Of a DNA stretch of 64,000 nucleotides, positions 27,199 to 35,391 are shown one piece after another. Position numbers and translations under genes: made by a program. The notes under the pieces are model-generated. The model made no database searches. It saw only the letters and a program-made list of their open reading frames with translations, and was not told the DNA's origin. Source of the DNA: Flavihumibacter petaseus NBRC 106054 (lineage in GTDB: Bacteria; Bacteroidota; Bacteroidia; Chitinophagales; Chitinophagaceae); assembly GCF_000974785.1 (NCBI RefSeq), contig NZ_BBWV01000002.1, positions 1,139,664-1,203,663 on the forward strand. The letters are read 5' to 3'. The number at the start of each line of letters is the position of its first letter. Positions within the stretch are counted from its first letter, which is position 1.

Positions 27199-28647
27199 AT
27201 GAAAAAGATTCTCGTATATAGTCTGTTGTTACTGGTGACGGGGTCAGGTTGTTCAAAATTCCTGGAGAAGTCCCCGGATAACCGTACCGAACTGAATACC
27301 CCGGAGAAAGTATCACAATTGCTCGGCACGGCTTATCCGCAGGCCAATTACATGGATTTCGCGGAGAGTATGTCCGACAATGTTGGCGATAAAGGCGTGG
27401 GCGTTCCGGACCTTACCAATGTCGGTTCCTTCCGTTTCGAAGATATTATCGACAATAACCAGGATTCCCCGGAGTATTACTGGAATGCCTGCTATTCTGC
27501 CATTGCCGCCGCCAACCAGGCGCTGAAGACTTGCCTCACTGCTTCAGATCCCCAGAACTATATTTCCCAGAAAGGTGAGGCGCTCGTTGCAAGGGCTTAC
27601 AATCATTTCATGCTGGTAACACTTTTTGCCAAATGCTATGATCCGGAAACCGCAGTTTCTGACCCTGGTGTTCCATATGTAACCGAGCCGGAAGATGTAG
27701 TGATCAAACAGTATGACCGGAAGACAGTTGCCTATGTGTACGAAATGATTGAAAAGGATCTTTTGGAAGGGCTACCGCTGCTGGACGATAAACGTTACAA
27801 TGTGCCGAAATACCATTTCACAAGGGTAGCCGCCAATGCTTTCGCTTCCCGGTTTTACCTTTTCAAGCGCGATTATGAGAAGGTAGTGACCTATTCCAGC
27901 CAGGCATTGGGTTCAGGCAGCCCCACCACCTTGCTGCGGCCCTGGAATACTGACTACCTGGCAATGACCTACCAGGAGTTGTTTGAAGTTTACGCAAGGG
28001 CATCCACGAACGCCAACCTGTTGCTTGTGGAAAGCTCCTCTACCTGGGCCCGGTATTACTATCGGGTAAGATTTGCCCTGAATAATGCCAAGCGTGACGA
28101 GGTGCTTGCGGAGAATGTAACTGGCGGAGAATGGGCATTTCTGTATCACCTGTATTCTTCCGGAGGTGAAAACCTGTTGATTCCAAAGATCAATGAATAT
28201 TTTGTGCAGAGTTCGATCAATGCCAATATCGGCCTGCCCTATGTCATGATTCCGCTCTTTACCGCGGAAGAGGTGTTATTCAACCGTGCAGAAGCCAATG
28301 CCTGGCTGGGTAATACAAGTGCTTCCCTGGTTGACCTGAATGCTTACGCAAGCACCCGCATCAGGAATTACAGTGCAGCGGCAAACAACATAACAGCAAC
28401 CAAAATCCGGAATTATTACAATACCAGCAATGCTACTGTCGGCACCGTCCGGACCGTGCTTGATTTCAAGAGAGCGGAATACTTACAGGAAGGTATGCGG
28501 TGGTTTGACATACTGCGTTACCAGATCCCGGTACAACACCGCACAGCAGAAGGAGAGGTGATCACACTTGGTAGTGACGACCCACGCCGGTTATTGCAAC
28601 TGCCGCAATCCACCAGCCTTTCCGGACTTCAACCCAATCCCAGATAG
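27199..28647 (+). CDS. SusD/RagB family substrate-binding lipoprotein
   Basis: A 482-residue outer-membrane lipoprotein that caps the SusC barrel. The lipobox is VTGSGC, with lipidation at Cys19. It is followed by FLEKSPDNRTELNTPEKVSQ, a typical SusD opening, a TPR-like region (KGEALVARAYNHFMLVTLFA) and the late RAEYLQEGMRWFDILRYQIP segment seen in RagB-type members. It begins 12 bases after SusC, so the two form one unit. The ligand is unknown. Confidence 0.92.
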   Translation: MKKILVYSLLLLVTGSGCSKFLEKSPDNRTELNTPEKVSQLLGTAYPQANYMDFAESMSDNVGDKGVGVPDLTNVGSFRFEDIIDNNQDSPEYYWNACYSAIAAANQALKTCLTASDPQNYISQKGEALVARAYNHFMLVTLFAKCYDPETAVSDPGVPYVTEPEDVVIKQYDRKTVAYVYEMIEKDLLEGLPLLDDKRYNVPKYHFTRVAANAFASRFYLFKRDYEKVVTYSSQALGSGSPTTLLRPWNTDYLAMTYQELFEVYARASTNANLLLVESSSTWARYYYRVRFALNNAKRDEVLAENVTGGEWAFLYHLYSSGGENLLIPKINEYFVQSSINANIGLPYVMIPLFTAEEVLFNRAEANAWLGNTSASLVDLNAYASTRIRNYSAAANNITATKIRNYYNTSNATVGTVRTVLDFKRAEYLQEGMRWFDILRYQIPVQHRTAEGEVITLGSDDPRRLLQLPQSTSLSGLQPNPR

Positions 28648-28661
28648 CCTTAACCCATTAT

Positions 28662-29549
28662 ATGAAAAGCGTACAATATTTATTCTTATTGCTGATAGCG
28701 GGACTAGCCGGTTTGTCATCCTGCAAAAAAGACAATGTCTCGGGGAATGCTGATGACATCCCCGGCCTCGGTGGTGACGAATGGGTAAATGGTCCGGTTG
28801 ACGACTGGCTGTTCACCAATTATACCCAGGTCTACAATGTGGATGTCAAATACAAATGGAGCCAGACAGAACTCAGTGAACTCAACAAGTTTGTTGTGCC
28901 GGTTGATGAGGCCCAGGTGATTCCCGTGATGACTGCTATTAAAGATATCTGGGTAACGCCTTATGAACAGGAAGCCGGCGGCAATTTCATGAAACAATAC
29001 ATGCCAAGGTTTATTATCCTGTTTGGCAGCCCAAGCTATAATTCCGATGGGTCGTTTACGCTGGGCCAGGCAGAAGGGGAGGGCAGAATATTGTTGTTTG
29101 ACCTGAACAATTTCCGATCCAAGGGAATGCCTGGATATGAACCGGTAGATTCACTGACGGTAAAGGAGATGTTCCATACCATCGAACACGAGTTTGGCCA
29201 CACCCTGCATTTCAACATTATGTATCCTGTGGAATTCAAAACAATTACCGGGGGGTATACGTCCAATTGGAATAACAATACCAATGCGCAGGCCAGGGAG
29301 CAGGGTTTTATTTCCAATTATGCCATGAATGGCCCGGATGATGACTTTGTGGAAACCATCGCTTTCCTGCTGGTGGAAGGACAATCCTGGTTCCAGGCAA
29401 TGCTGGCCACCATCGAAAGTGATGAAGGCAGAACCAAACTGCAACAGAAAGCCGCGATGGTGGAAGACTATTATCATAATGCCTGGAATATCAATTTCAG
29501 AAGCCTGCAAACGCGCACGCGGGCAGCGATTATTGCCTATACCAAATAA
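28662..29549 (+). CDS. Zinc metallohydrolase lipoprotein with HExxH motif
   Basis: A 295-residue lipoprotein (lipobox LSSC, then KKDN) with a gluzincin/metzincin-like core, IEHEFGHTLHF, near residue 175. The HEFGH motif supplies two zinc-binding histidines and the catalytic glutamate. A downstream DDDFVETIAFLLVEG segment could supply the third ligand. It matches the substrate-import-associated zinc metallohydrolase lipoprotein family that accompanies SusC/SusD pairs. It starts 14 bases after SusD. It probably cleaves a protein or peptide substrate at the cell surface before import, which is an inference from position and motif. Confidence 0.85.
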   Translation: MKSVQYLFLLLIAGLAGLSSCKKDNVSGNADDIPGLGGDEWVNGPVDDWLFTNYTQVYNVDVKYKWSQTELSELNKFVVPVDEAQVIPVMTAIKDIWVTPYEQEAGGNFMKQYMPRFIILFGSPSYNSDGSFTLGQAEGEGRILLFDLNNFRSKGMPGYEPVDSLTVKEMFHTIEHEFGHTLHFNIMYPVEFKTITGGYTSNWNNNTNAQAREQGFISNYAMNGPDDDFVETIAFLLVEGQSWFQAMLATIESDEGRTKLQQKAAMVEDYYHNAWNINFRSLQTRTRAAIIAYTK

Positions 29550-29558
29550 AAGACCGTT

Positions 29559-30863
29559 ATGAAAAGAATATTATCGCTGTTGCTGATCGCTGGTCTTTTT
29601 AGTGCCTGCCAGAAAGACGAATCTCCTTTCGATAAAGGACCCGATGAGCGGATCAACGAAACCCTTGCTTCCTACGAGCAGGCACTTGTCAGTTCTCCGG
29701 CCGGCTGGAATGCCACCATCATAACCGGTACCGGTGGACTGTTCAATTTTCATTTCAGATTCAATGCGTCAAACCGGGTATTCATGTTCAGTGACTTCAA
29801 CCAGGAAACCGCCGGCACTGAAAAAGAAAGCAGCTACCGGCTGAAATCCCTGCAGCAACCCGTGCTCATGTTCGACACTTACAGTTATATCCATCTATTG
29901 GGAGACCCTACAGGCAGTGTCAACGGCGGACAAAACGGTGAAGGCCTCAAAGTCGACTTTGAATATTCCCTTGATACCTTGTATGCCGATAGCATTATTC
30001 TGACCGGCAGGTTTTATGGTACACGACTTAAGCTGATAAAGTCTGACCAGGCAGATCTGGATGCCTGGCAAAATGGAATCTGGGAGAACAACCTGGCATT
30101 TCTGAATATCAGCGAGATTCTTGAATATTTCAAGCGGTTTTCGCATGCAGGCGTTACCTATGAGATGCTTATTGATGAAACCAGCCGAACAATCCTTTTT
30201 CACTGGGTATCCGGTGGTACCTTACGGACTTTCGTGACCAGTTACTACTTTGACAATACCGGCCTGGTGCTGCAGGAACCATTAGTGAACGGAAATACGA
30301 CAATAACTGGTTTCGATCATTTTGACTGGAACGACAATAATAAGACACTGGACATGCAGGTGAATGGCCAGGACGCAACGATTGCGGGCGCAACTGCTCC
30401 TTTGCGGACAGACCTGGGAGCCCCGCGCCGGTGGTGGGAAGCAGCCGCCAATGCTGGATCCTATTGGATTTCACCGACCGGGTTCCATGTGAATGGTGTG
30501 GACGATGCCTATCATGTGACTGAGGTACCCAATTATTACTTCACTATTTTCTGGCCGGCATACGGCCGGACCCAGGATAATGTGGTAGTTGATATATTAG
30601 GGTTTGTTACACAGGAGATCGGCGGGCTCGCGCTGAATATCGCCGCGGGGTACAGACCCCCGAATTTTACCAGTGATGGTCGGGTAGTCTTCCCCTTCCT
30701 GGACGTTCTGACAGACGTTCCGCCGGAAGCAAAAGATGCTTTCGAAAAAACCTATCAGAAATTCAGTGAGGCGGAAGGATTTTATTTCGTTCAAACGGGA
30801 GCATCATCGTATGATATGGTCGCCGCTTCGGATGCTCGATCTTGGATCTCATGGGTACGCTAA
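29559..30863 (+). CDS. DUF4302 domain lipoprotein
   Basis: A 434-residue lipoprotein (lipobox LFSAC, then QKDES). The mature sequence starts with RINETLASYEQALVSSPAGW, the conserved opening of DUF4302 proteins, and is beta-rich throughout. Its KDE after the lipid cysteine fits the K-(D/E)2 surface-export signal described in Capnocytophaga, so it may be displayed outside the cell. It starts 9 bases after the metallohydrolase gene, in the same operon. The family commonly accompanies SusCD-metallohydrolase loci. A ligand-binding role is a guess. Confidence 0.8.
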   Translation: MKRILSLLLIAGLFSACQKDESPFDKGPDERINETLASYEQALVSSPAGWNATIITGTGGLFNFHFRFNASNRVFMFSDFNQETAGTEKESSYRLKSLQQPVLMFDTYSYIHLLGDPTGSVNGGQNGEGLKVDFEYSLDTLYADSIILTGRFYGTRLKLIKSDQADLDAWQNGIWENNLAFLNISEILEYFKRFSHAGVTYEMLIDETSRTILFHWVSGGTLRTFVTSYYFDNTGLVLQEPLVNGNTTITGFDHFDWNDNNKTLDMQVNGQDATIAGATAPLRTDLGAPRRWWEAAANAGSYWISPTGFHVNGVDDAYHVTEVPNYYFTIFWPAYGRTQDNVVVDILGFVTQEIGGLALNIAAGYRPPNFTSDGRVVFPFLDVLTDVPPEAKDAFEKTYQKFSEAEGFYFVQTGASSYDMVAASDARSWISWVR

Positions 30864-30926
30864 TTTCATACAGTGAAACCTAAAATCGTTTAACTTTAGA
30901 TTAACCATAAACGTAAAATCAGTTAT

Positions 30927-31475
30927 ATGAAAAAATTAATCCTTAAAATGTCCGGGCTTGGCTTGTTGTTCCTCACGCTCACGCTGAGCTCCTGCTCCAA
31001 AGAAGGTGATACAGGTCCCGCCGGTCCTGCTGGTCCCGCCGGCCCGGTTGGTCCTGCAGGTCCAACTGGTGAAACAGGAACCGCCAATGTGATCTATTCC
31101 CCATGGCTCTCCGTTGATTTTAATGACAACGGTATTGGCGAGATTGAAGCACCCAGCCTGTCTGTCGATGTTTTGAATTCCGGTACCGTTAAAGTTTATT
31201 TTAACCTCAATGATGAAACAGATCCGGTTGTCTTCCCCCTGCCCGCAGTGATCAATCCGGCCTTATTTATTGAAGAGCCAACGGCTGATGACCCGTATAT
31301 GACCCTGGATCCCATATTTACAGAAGGAAGCATTACCATTCTTTCCAATTATATTCTGACGGGAGCACCGTTCCGGTATGTGATCATACCAGGTGGTGTG
31401 GAAGAAGGAGGACGTTCTGCAGTTAACTGGAACGATTACAATTCCGTTAAAAAATACCTGAACCTGAAAGACTAG
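30927..31475 (+). CDS. Lipoprotein with short collagen-like segment
   Basis: A 182-residue lipoprotein (lipobox LSSC near residue 23). After the cysteine come eight Gly-x-y triplets (GDT, GPA x3, GPV, GPA, GPT, GET), a collagen-like stalk that could trimerise. A C-terminal domain of about 130 residues follows, containing DDPYMTLDPIFTEGSITIL and YVIIPGG. Bacteroidota proteins of this layout are widespread and uncharacterised. It lies 63 bases after DUF4302 and is followed by a terminator, so it may end the SusCD operon. Confidence 0.8.
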   Translation: MKKLILKMSGLGLLFLTLTLSSCSKEGDTGPAGPAGPAGPVGPAGPTGETGTANVIYSPWLSVDFNDNGIGEIEAPSLSVDVLNSGTVKVYFNLNDETDPVVFPLPAVINPALFIEEPTADDPYMTLDPIFTEGSITILSNYILTGAPFRYVIIPGGVEEGGRSAVNWNDYNSVKKYLNLKD

Positions 31476-31499
31476 TCTTTCTACCCAAAATCTTGTTAA

Positions 31500-31535
31500 C
31501 GATACCGGCTCTCTATAGGCCGGTATCGCTTTTTA
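31500..31535 (+). terminator. Terminator after the collagen-like gene
   Basis: CGATACCGGC (31500-31509) pairs with GCCGGTATCG (31519-31528), followed by CTTTTT. It separates the SusCD-type operon from the S41 peptidase gene. Confidence 0.85.
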
Positions 31536-31565
31536 TGGCTAATATCGTAATCTGAAAAATACCAC

Positions 31566-32897
31566 ATGAGAGCTTACCTGTATATATCCCTGGCTGTTAT
31601 CCTGGCCACCACCAGCTGTAAGAAAAATGATTCCGGACCTTCGCAGTCGCAAAGTGTACTGGATAGTTCGCTGGCTATTGCAAAAGATTATTACCTGTGG
31701 TATAACCAGATCCCCGGGGATTTTAAAAGCAGTAATTATTCAGACCCCAATCAACTGATGCGGGGAATCCGGCAATATAGTACTGAAACAGGATTTACAG
31801 GACCGGTCGACCGCTGGAGCTTCGGCATTCTTAAAACAGAATGGGATGATGTGAGCAGTGGCATTTCCGGTGATATCGGGATCGGTGTCTTCTACCATGA
31901 TGAGGATGATCTGCGGGTTACTTATGTAGAACCGGCTTCTGCCGCTGGTGTGGCTGGAGTGCAACGCAGCTGGCGCATCACCAAACTCAACGGGCGAACA
32001 GACCTGACATATTCTCAGAGTACTGCAAATTTCATTGTTGATGCTGTTTATGGCGGTAATACGGCCAGCATTACATTTGAAAAGAATGACGGTACTACTG
32101 TTGAACTCACACTGAACCCGACTACGTACCAGGACCAGCCTATCCTGCTTGACACCGTTTATACAGCGGGCAGCAAAAAGATCGGATACATGGTGCTGAA
32201 TTCTTTCCTTGGGGATATTGACGGCATGAAAGCCAATTTTGCCAAAACCTTTGCCGATTTCGGAACAGCTGGTGTTACGGATCTCGTTGTTGACCTGCGG
32301 TACAATGGCGGGGGGTATGTAACCCTGCAGGAAGAACTCGCCAACTACCTGGTGCCTGCGACGAAGTCAAATACGCTCATGTACAAAGAAACATTCAACG
32401 ATAAACTGACAGAATACAATGAATCCGCCAACTTCAGTAAAAAAGGAACGCTTGAGCCCGGGCACATTGTTTTCATCATCAGTCAGAATACAGCGTCGGC
32501 ATCGGAGGCATTGATCAATATTATGCGGCCGCAGCTGACCGTTAAACTGGTTGGCCCCAGTCATTCCACTGGCAAACCGGTAGGGTATTTCCCTATTCCG
32601 GCGGGGGACTGGTATGTGTTCCCCGTTTCGTTAAGAATAGTGAATTCCCTGGATGAGGGCAATTATTTCAACGGCTTTGAGCCGGATAAAGTGACGCCTG
32701 ACGGTCTTGATCATACCTGGGGTGACCTGGATGAAGACTGCCTGGCCGCCGCCTATAGCTATCTGACTACCGGTAACTTCAGGAGCAGTAACCGGGAATC
32801 TGCAGCGCTGACTGCGAGCAGGATTGGTATATACAATAAAATGCATACACAAAAGCGGCAGCTACTGGTGGAAACCAGGAGTATCCGATACCGCTAA
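31566..32897 (+). CDS. S41 family peptidase lipoprotein
   Basis: A 443-residue C-terminal-processing-type serine protease (lipobox TTSC, then KKNDS). A degenerate PDZ region (GDIGIGVFYHDEDDLRVTYV) spans about residues 100-155. The catalytic domain has DLRYNGGGYV, NTASASEALINIM with the nucleophile serine near residue 311, and the general-base lysine in HSTGKPVGYF near residue 336. S41 members use a Ser-Lys dyad. It lies downstream of the SusCD operon but after a terminator. It may act on peptides at the outer membrane, which is an inference. Confidence 0.88.
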   Translation: MRAYLYISLAVILATTSCKKNDSGPSQSQSVLDSSLAIAKDYYLWYNQIPGDFKSSNYSDPNQLMRGIRQYSTETGFTGPVDRWSFGILKTEWDDVSSGISGDIGIGVFYHDEDDLRVTYVEPASAAGVAGVQRSWRITKLNGRTDLTYSQSTANFIVDAVYGGNTASITFEKNDGTTVELTLNPTTYQDQPILLDTVYTAGSKKIGYMVLNSFLGDIDGMKANFAKTFADFGTAGVTDLVVDLRYNGGGYVTLQEELANYLVPATKSNTLMYKETFNDKLTEYNESANFSKKGTLEPGHIVFIISQNTASASEALINIMRPQLTVKLVGPSHSTGKPVGYFPIPAGDWYVFPVSLRIVNSLDEGNYFNGFEPDKVTPDGLDHTWGDLDEDCLAAAYSYLTTGNFRSSNRESAALTASRIGIYNKMHTQKRQLLVETRSIRYR

Positions 32898-32951
32898 TTT
32901 TTGCGCATTTCATTACGAACCAATATTTTTGCCACTCCAAAAACTATTCGA

Positions 32952-33941
32952 ATGGCAAGATCTATCGCATATAGAGAGGCACTGCGCGAAGCAATGAGTG
33001 AAGAGTTCCGCCGTGATGACCGTGTTTTCCTGATGGGTGAGGAAGTCGCGGAATACAACGGAGCTTACAAAGTGAGCCAGGGCATGCTCGATGAATTCGG
33101 TAGCAAAAGGGTGATCGATACGCCCATTTCCGAACTTGGTTTTACAGCGGTTGCCGTAGGAGCAGCACAAAACGGACTCCGTCCTATCGTGGAATTCATG
33201 ACCTGGAACTTTGCCGTCCTGGCATTGGACCAGATCCTCAATACAGCTTCCAAAATGCTTGCCATGAGCGGCGGACAACTGAGCTGTCCGATCGTGCTGC
33301 GCGGCGCCAACGGTTCTGCCGGGCAGCTGGGAGCACAACACAGCACAGCTTTCGAAAGCTATTATGCCAATATTCCCGGAATCAAGGTAGTTAGCCCCAG
33401 TAACCCGTATGACGCCAAAGGTTTGTTGAAACAGGCCATCCGTTATGAAGAAGATCCCGTGATCTTCATGGAAAGCGAAGTGATGTACGGAGAGAAAGGA
33501 GAAGTTCCTGAAGAAGAATACTATATCCCGCTGGGAAAGGCGGATGTAAAAAAAGAAGGCAAGGATGTGACGATCGTTTCCTTCAATAAGATGATGAAAG
33601 TGGCCCTGGGTGCTGCTGACGAGTTGGAGAAAGAAGGGGTAAGCGCTGAAGTGATCGACCTCCGCACCATTCGTCCGCTCGACTGGCACACTATCCTCGA
33701 GAGCGTGAAAAAGACGAACCGGTTGGTAATCGTGGAAGAGCAATGGCCATTTGCGTCTATCTCATCCGAAATCTCTTATCGCATCCAGAAAGAAGGATTT
33801 GACTATCTCGACGCGCCGATCCGCAGAATTACTGCGGCAGATGCGCCACTCCACTATGCGCCTAACCTGGTTGCAGCGGCTTTACCTGATGTAAGCCGTA
33901 CTGTTAAACTCGTGAAAGAGGTAATGTACCTGAAAAAATAA
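32952..33941 (+). CDS. pdhB: Pyruvate dehydrogenase E1 component subunit beta
   Basis: A 329-residue transketolase-like beta subunit of the alpha2beta2 E1 enzyme, decarboxylating pyruvate with thiamine diphosphate. It starts ARSIAYREALREAMSEEFRR and has FLMGEEVAEYNGAYKVS, RVIDTPISELGF, and QLGAQHSTAFESYYANIPG. The ATG at 32952 was chosen; a 17-codon upstream extension looks non-coding. The alpha subunit and E2/E3 genes are not in the window, so the complex genes are split, as often in Bacteroidota. A terminator follows. Confidence 0.93.
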   Translation: MARSIAYREALREAMSEEFRRDDRVFLMGEEVAEYNGAYKVSQGMLDEFGSKRVIDTPISELGFTAVAVGAAQNGLRPIVEFMTWNFAVLALDQILNTASKMLAMSGGQLSCPIVLRGANGSAGQLGAQHSTAFESYYANIPGIKVVSPSNPYDAKGLLKQAIRYEEDPVIFMESEVMYGEKGEVPEEEYYIPLGKADVKKEGKDVTIVSFNKMMKVALGAADELEKEGVSAEVIDLRTIRPLDWHTILESVKKTNRLVIVEEQWPFASISSEISYRIQKEGFDYLDAPIRRITAADAPLHYAPNLVAAALPDVSRTVKLVKEVMYLKK

Positions 33942-33963
33942 GGCAGGGTAAACCTGTACATAT

Positions 33964-33999
33964 ACCGCCGGAATTGTCTGACAGTTCCGGCGGTTTTTT
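33964..33999 (+). terminator. Terminator of pdhB
   Basis: CCGCCGGAA (33965-33973) pairs with TTCCGGCGG (33985-33993), followed by six T residues. Confidence 0.9.
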
Positions 34000-34022
34000 A
34001 TAATGCCCGGGATCTGGCTTCG

Positions 34023-34079
34023 CCCACCGCCTTCGACTGCTGAAGCGTTAGCGTAAGCAGTAGCTTTAGTGAAGGTGGG
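34023..34079. repeat. Large imperfect palindromic element
   Basis: CCCACC-GCC-TTC (34023-34034) pairs with GAAGGTGGG (34071-34079), and the inner CTGCT (34037-34041) pairs with AGCAG (34056-34060) around an AAGCGTTAGCGTA loop. There is no T-run and it lies after a terminator. It resembles the dispersed palindromic intergenic repeats common in Bacteroidota chromosomes. No second copy is present in this window. Confidence 0.5.
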
Positions 34080-34235
34080 AATCGACAACTATGTTGAGTA
34101 TTGGAAGAGTAGGGGAAAAACGGGCTAATGGAGTTTGAAGTTGGCTCATGATCCGCCAGGTGATGAAAACAGGAAAGCCGCTGAATTCAGCGGCCTTACT
34201 GTCATTAACCATTATTATATCAATCCATCAAAAAT

Positions 34236-34388
34236 TTAGCCATTAGCCAGCTTCAGCATACTGCTGATGGTGAGCAAAAAGCAATAACTGTAAGCCATCA
34301 ATACTCCGGCAAGCACCACGATCTTAGCAGTCAGCTGCCAGACGGACACTTCACGGGTCGTTTTCAGGGGGTGTTTTAAAGTGTTCAT
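34236..34388 (-). CDS. Small single-pass membrane protein, 50 residues
   Basis: A short frame reading MNTLKHPLKTTREVSVWQLT with a hydrophobic helix AKIVVLAGVLMAYSYCFLLT and a short tail SSMLKLANG. A basic, then polar N-terminus suggests an N-in orientation. It stands alone between pdhB and the DUF4846 gene, with about 100 bases of leader. The composition is protein-like and membrane-typical, but no family is recognised. The C-terminal part of the helix contains one cysteine. Confidence 0.5.
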   Translation of the reverse strand: MNTLKHPLKTTREVSVWQLTAKIVVLAGVLMAYSYCFLLTISSMLKLANG

Positions 34389-34497
34389 AGGTGGATATTT
34401 CGTTATTCATTAGGATAATCCAAAAGTACTTTACCACACCAGGCAAGTCAAGATCAGAAATACTTGATTTTATTTAGTAATACTACGAGCGCATTCT

Positions 34498-35307
34498 TCA
34501 CCAATTACGATCAAATCTGTACCAGGAATTACCGGGGAACTTCCATTCCGGAGTTACAATAGTGGTTTGTAATTCGCTGTTAGTCAAACTATACCAGGGA
34601 TTTAACGCTGTATTTTCCGGATTTTTTACAACATGCAGGTCCTGTGCAGGCATATATCCCTGCATCAACAGGTAGATGCGCCCACCCGCGTTATTTACTG
34701 CGACGTCCAGTACCAGTACTGCGTGGCCGGGATGACCACCCTCCAGGAGAACATCTCCTGGTTGTGGCAGGGCGGCTGACAACCGTTTCAGCTGATGGGA
34801 AAGTGAAGCAGTTCCCGCATAAGTGAAAACCACCCGCAGAAAACCACCCAGCTCGTTACGGTTATTCATAGCTGTTATACCTGCTGCATTTTCCCGCAAT
34901 ACCAGCCGGTTATTTTTCAAACTATAGCGAACGCCCCGGCACCAATCCGTGTACCGGAGCCATGTGCCGTCTGTTGCCAGGAATGCAATTCTGTTGTATG
35001 CGCCGCGGGAGAACAGGTACTTCGCATGCAACAACATAACGGCATCGGCACATTGAACCAGGTCCGTCGATCCAACGGGAATATTTAATACTGCATACTG
35101 AGCAGTCTGCCTCCTTTTCAGGGTGCCATCAAAAAGAAACACCCTGTTGTCTTCCCTCAGTGGCAAACTTCTCAGATAGGCTGTAATTGAAGTGTCCGCA
35201 ACGGGAAGCCTGTTGTATCCGGGAGGTAAAGGGATGCTGCTGACCGTAGCAGGCGAGGACAGTCGAAAAAGTGGCAAAAAAATTGAAAGGAAGAAGGCCA
35301 ATTGCAT
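34498..35307 (-). CDS. DUF4846 domain secreted protein
   Basis: A 269-residue exported protein with a signal peptide (about residues 1-20). The family pattern is clear: RLPVADTSITAYLRSLPL, VFLFDGTLKRRQTAQYAVLN, DLVQCADAVMLLHAKYL, GDVLLEGGHPGHAVLVLDVA, LMQGYMPAQDLHVVKNP and TPEWKF. The GHPGHAVLVLD segment, with conserved Cys and His elsewhere, recalls papain/NlpC-like hydrolases, but no activity is established that I know of. The gene is monocistronic and divergent from the response regulator gene. Confidence 0.82.
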   Translation of the reverse strand: MQLAFFLSIFLPLFRLSSPATVSSIPLPPGYNRLPVADTSITAYLRSLPLREDNRVFLFDGTLKRRQTAQYAVLNIPVGSTDLVQCADAVMLLHAKYLFSRGAYNRIAFLATDGTWLRYTDWCRGVRYSLKNNRLVLRENAAGITAMNNRNELGGFLRVVFTYAGTASLSHQLKRLSAALPQPGDVLLEGGHPGHAVLVLDVAVNNAGGRIYLLMQGYMPAQDLHVVKNPENTALNPWYSLTNSELQTTIVTPEWKFPGNSWYRFDRNW

Positions 35308-35391
35308 TTATAACTATTTTTGGATGGATCGAAGATGCACAGGCACCCTGCTTGCATACCAGCAGATTCATTTTAGACTAATCTTAACAGC

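Noticed and set aside
31005..31080. Short GC-rich repeat array that could be mistaken for tandem DNA repeats or CRISPR
   Set aside because: It is the in-frame Gly-x-y coding segment of the collagen-like lipoprotein; repeats are 9 bases with no spacers.
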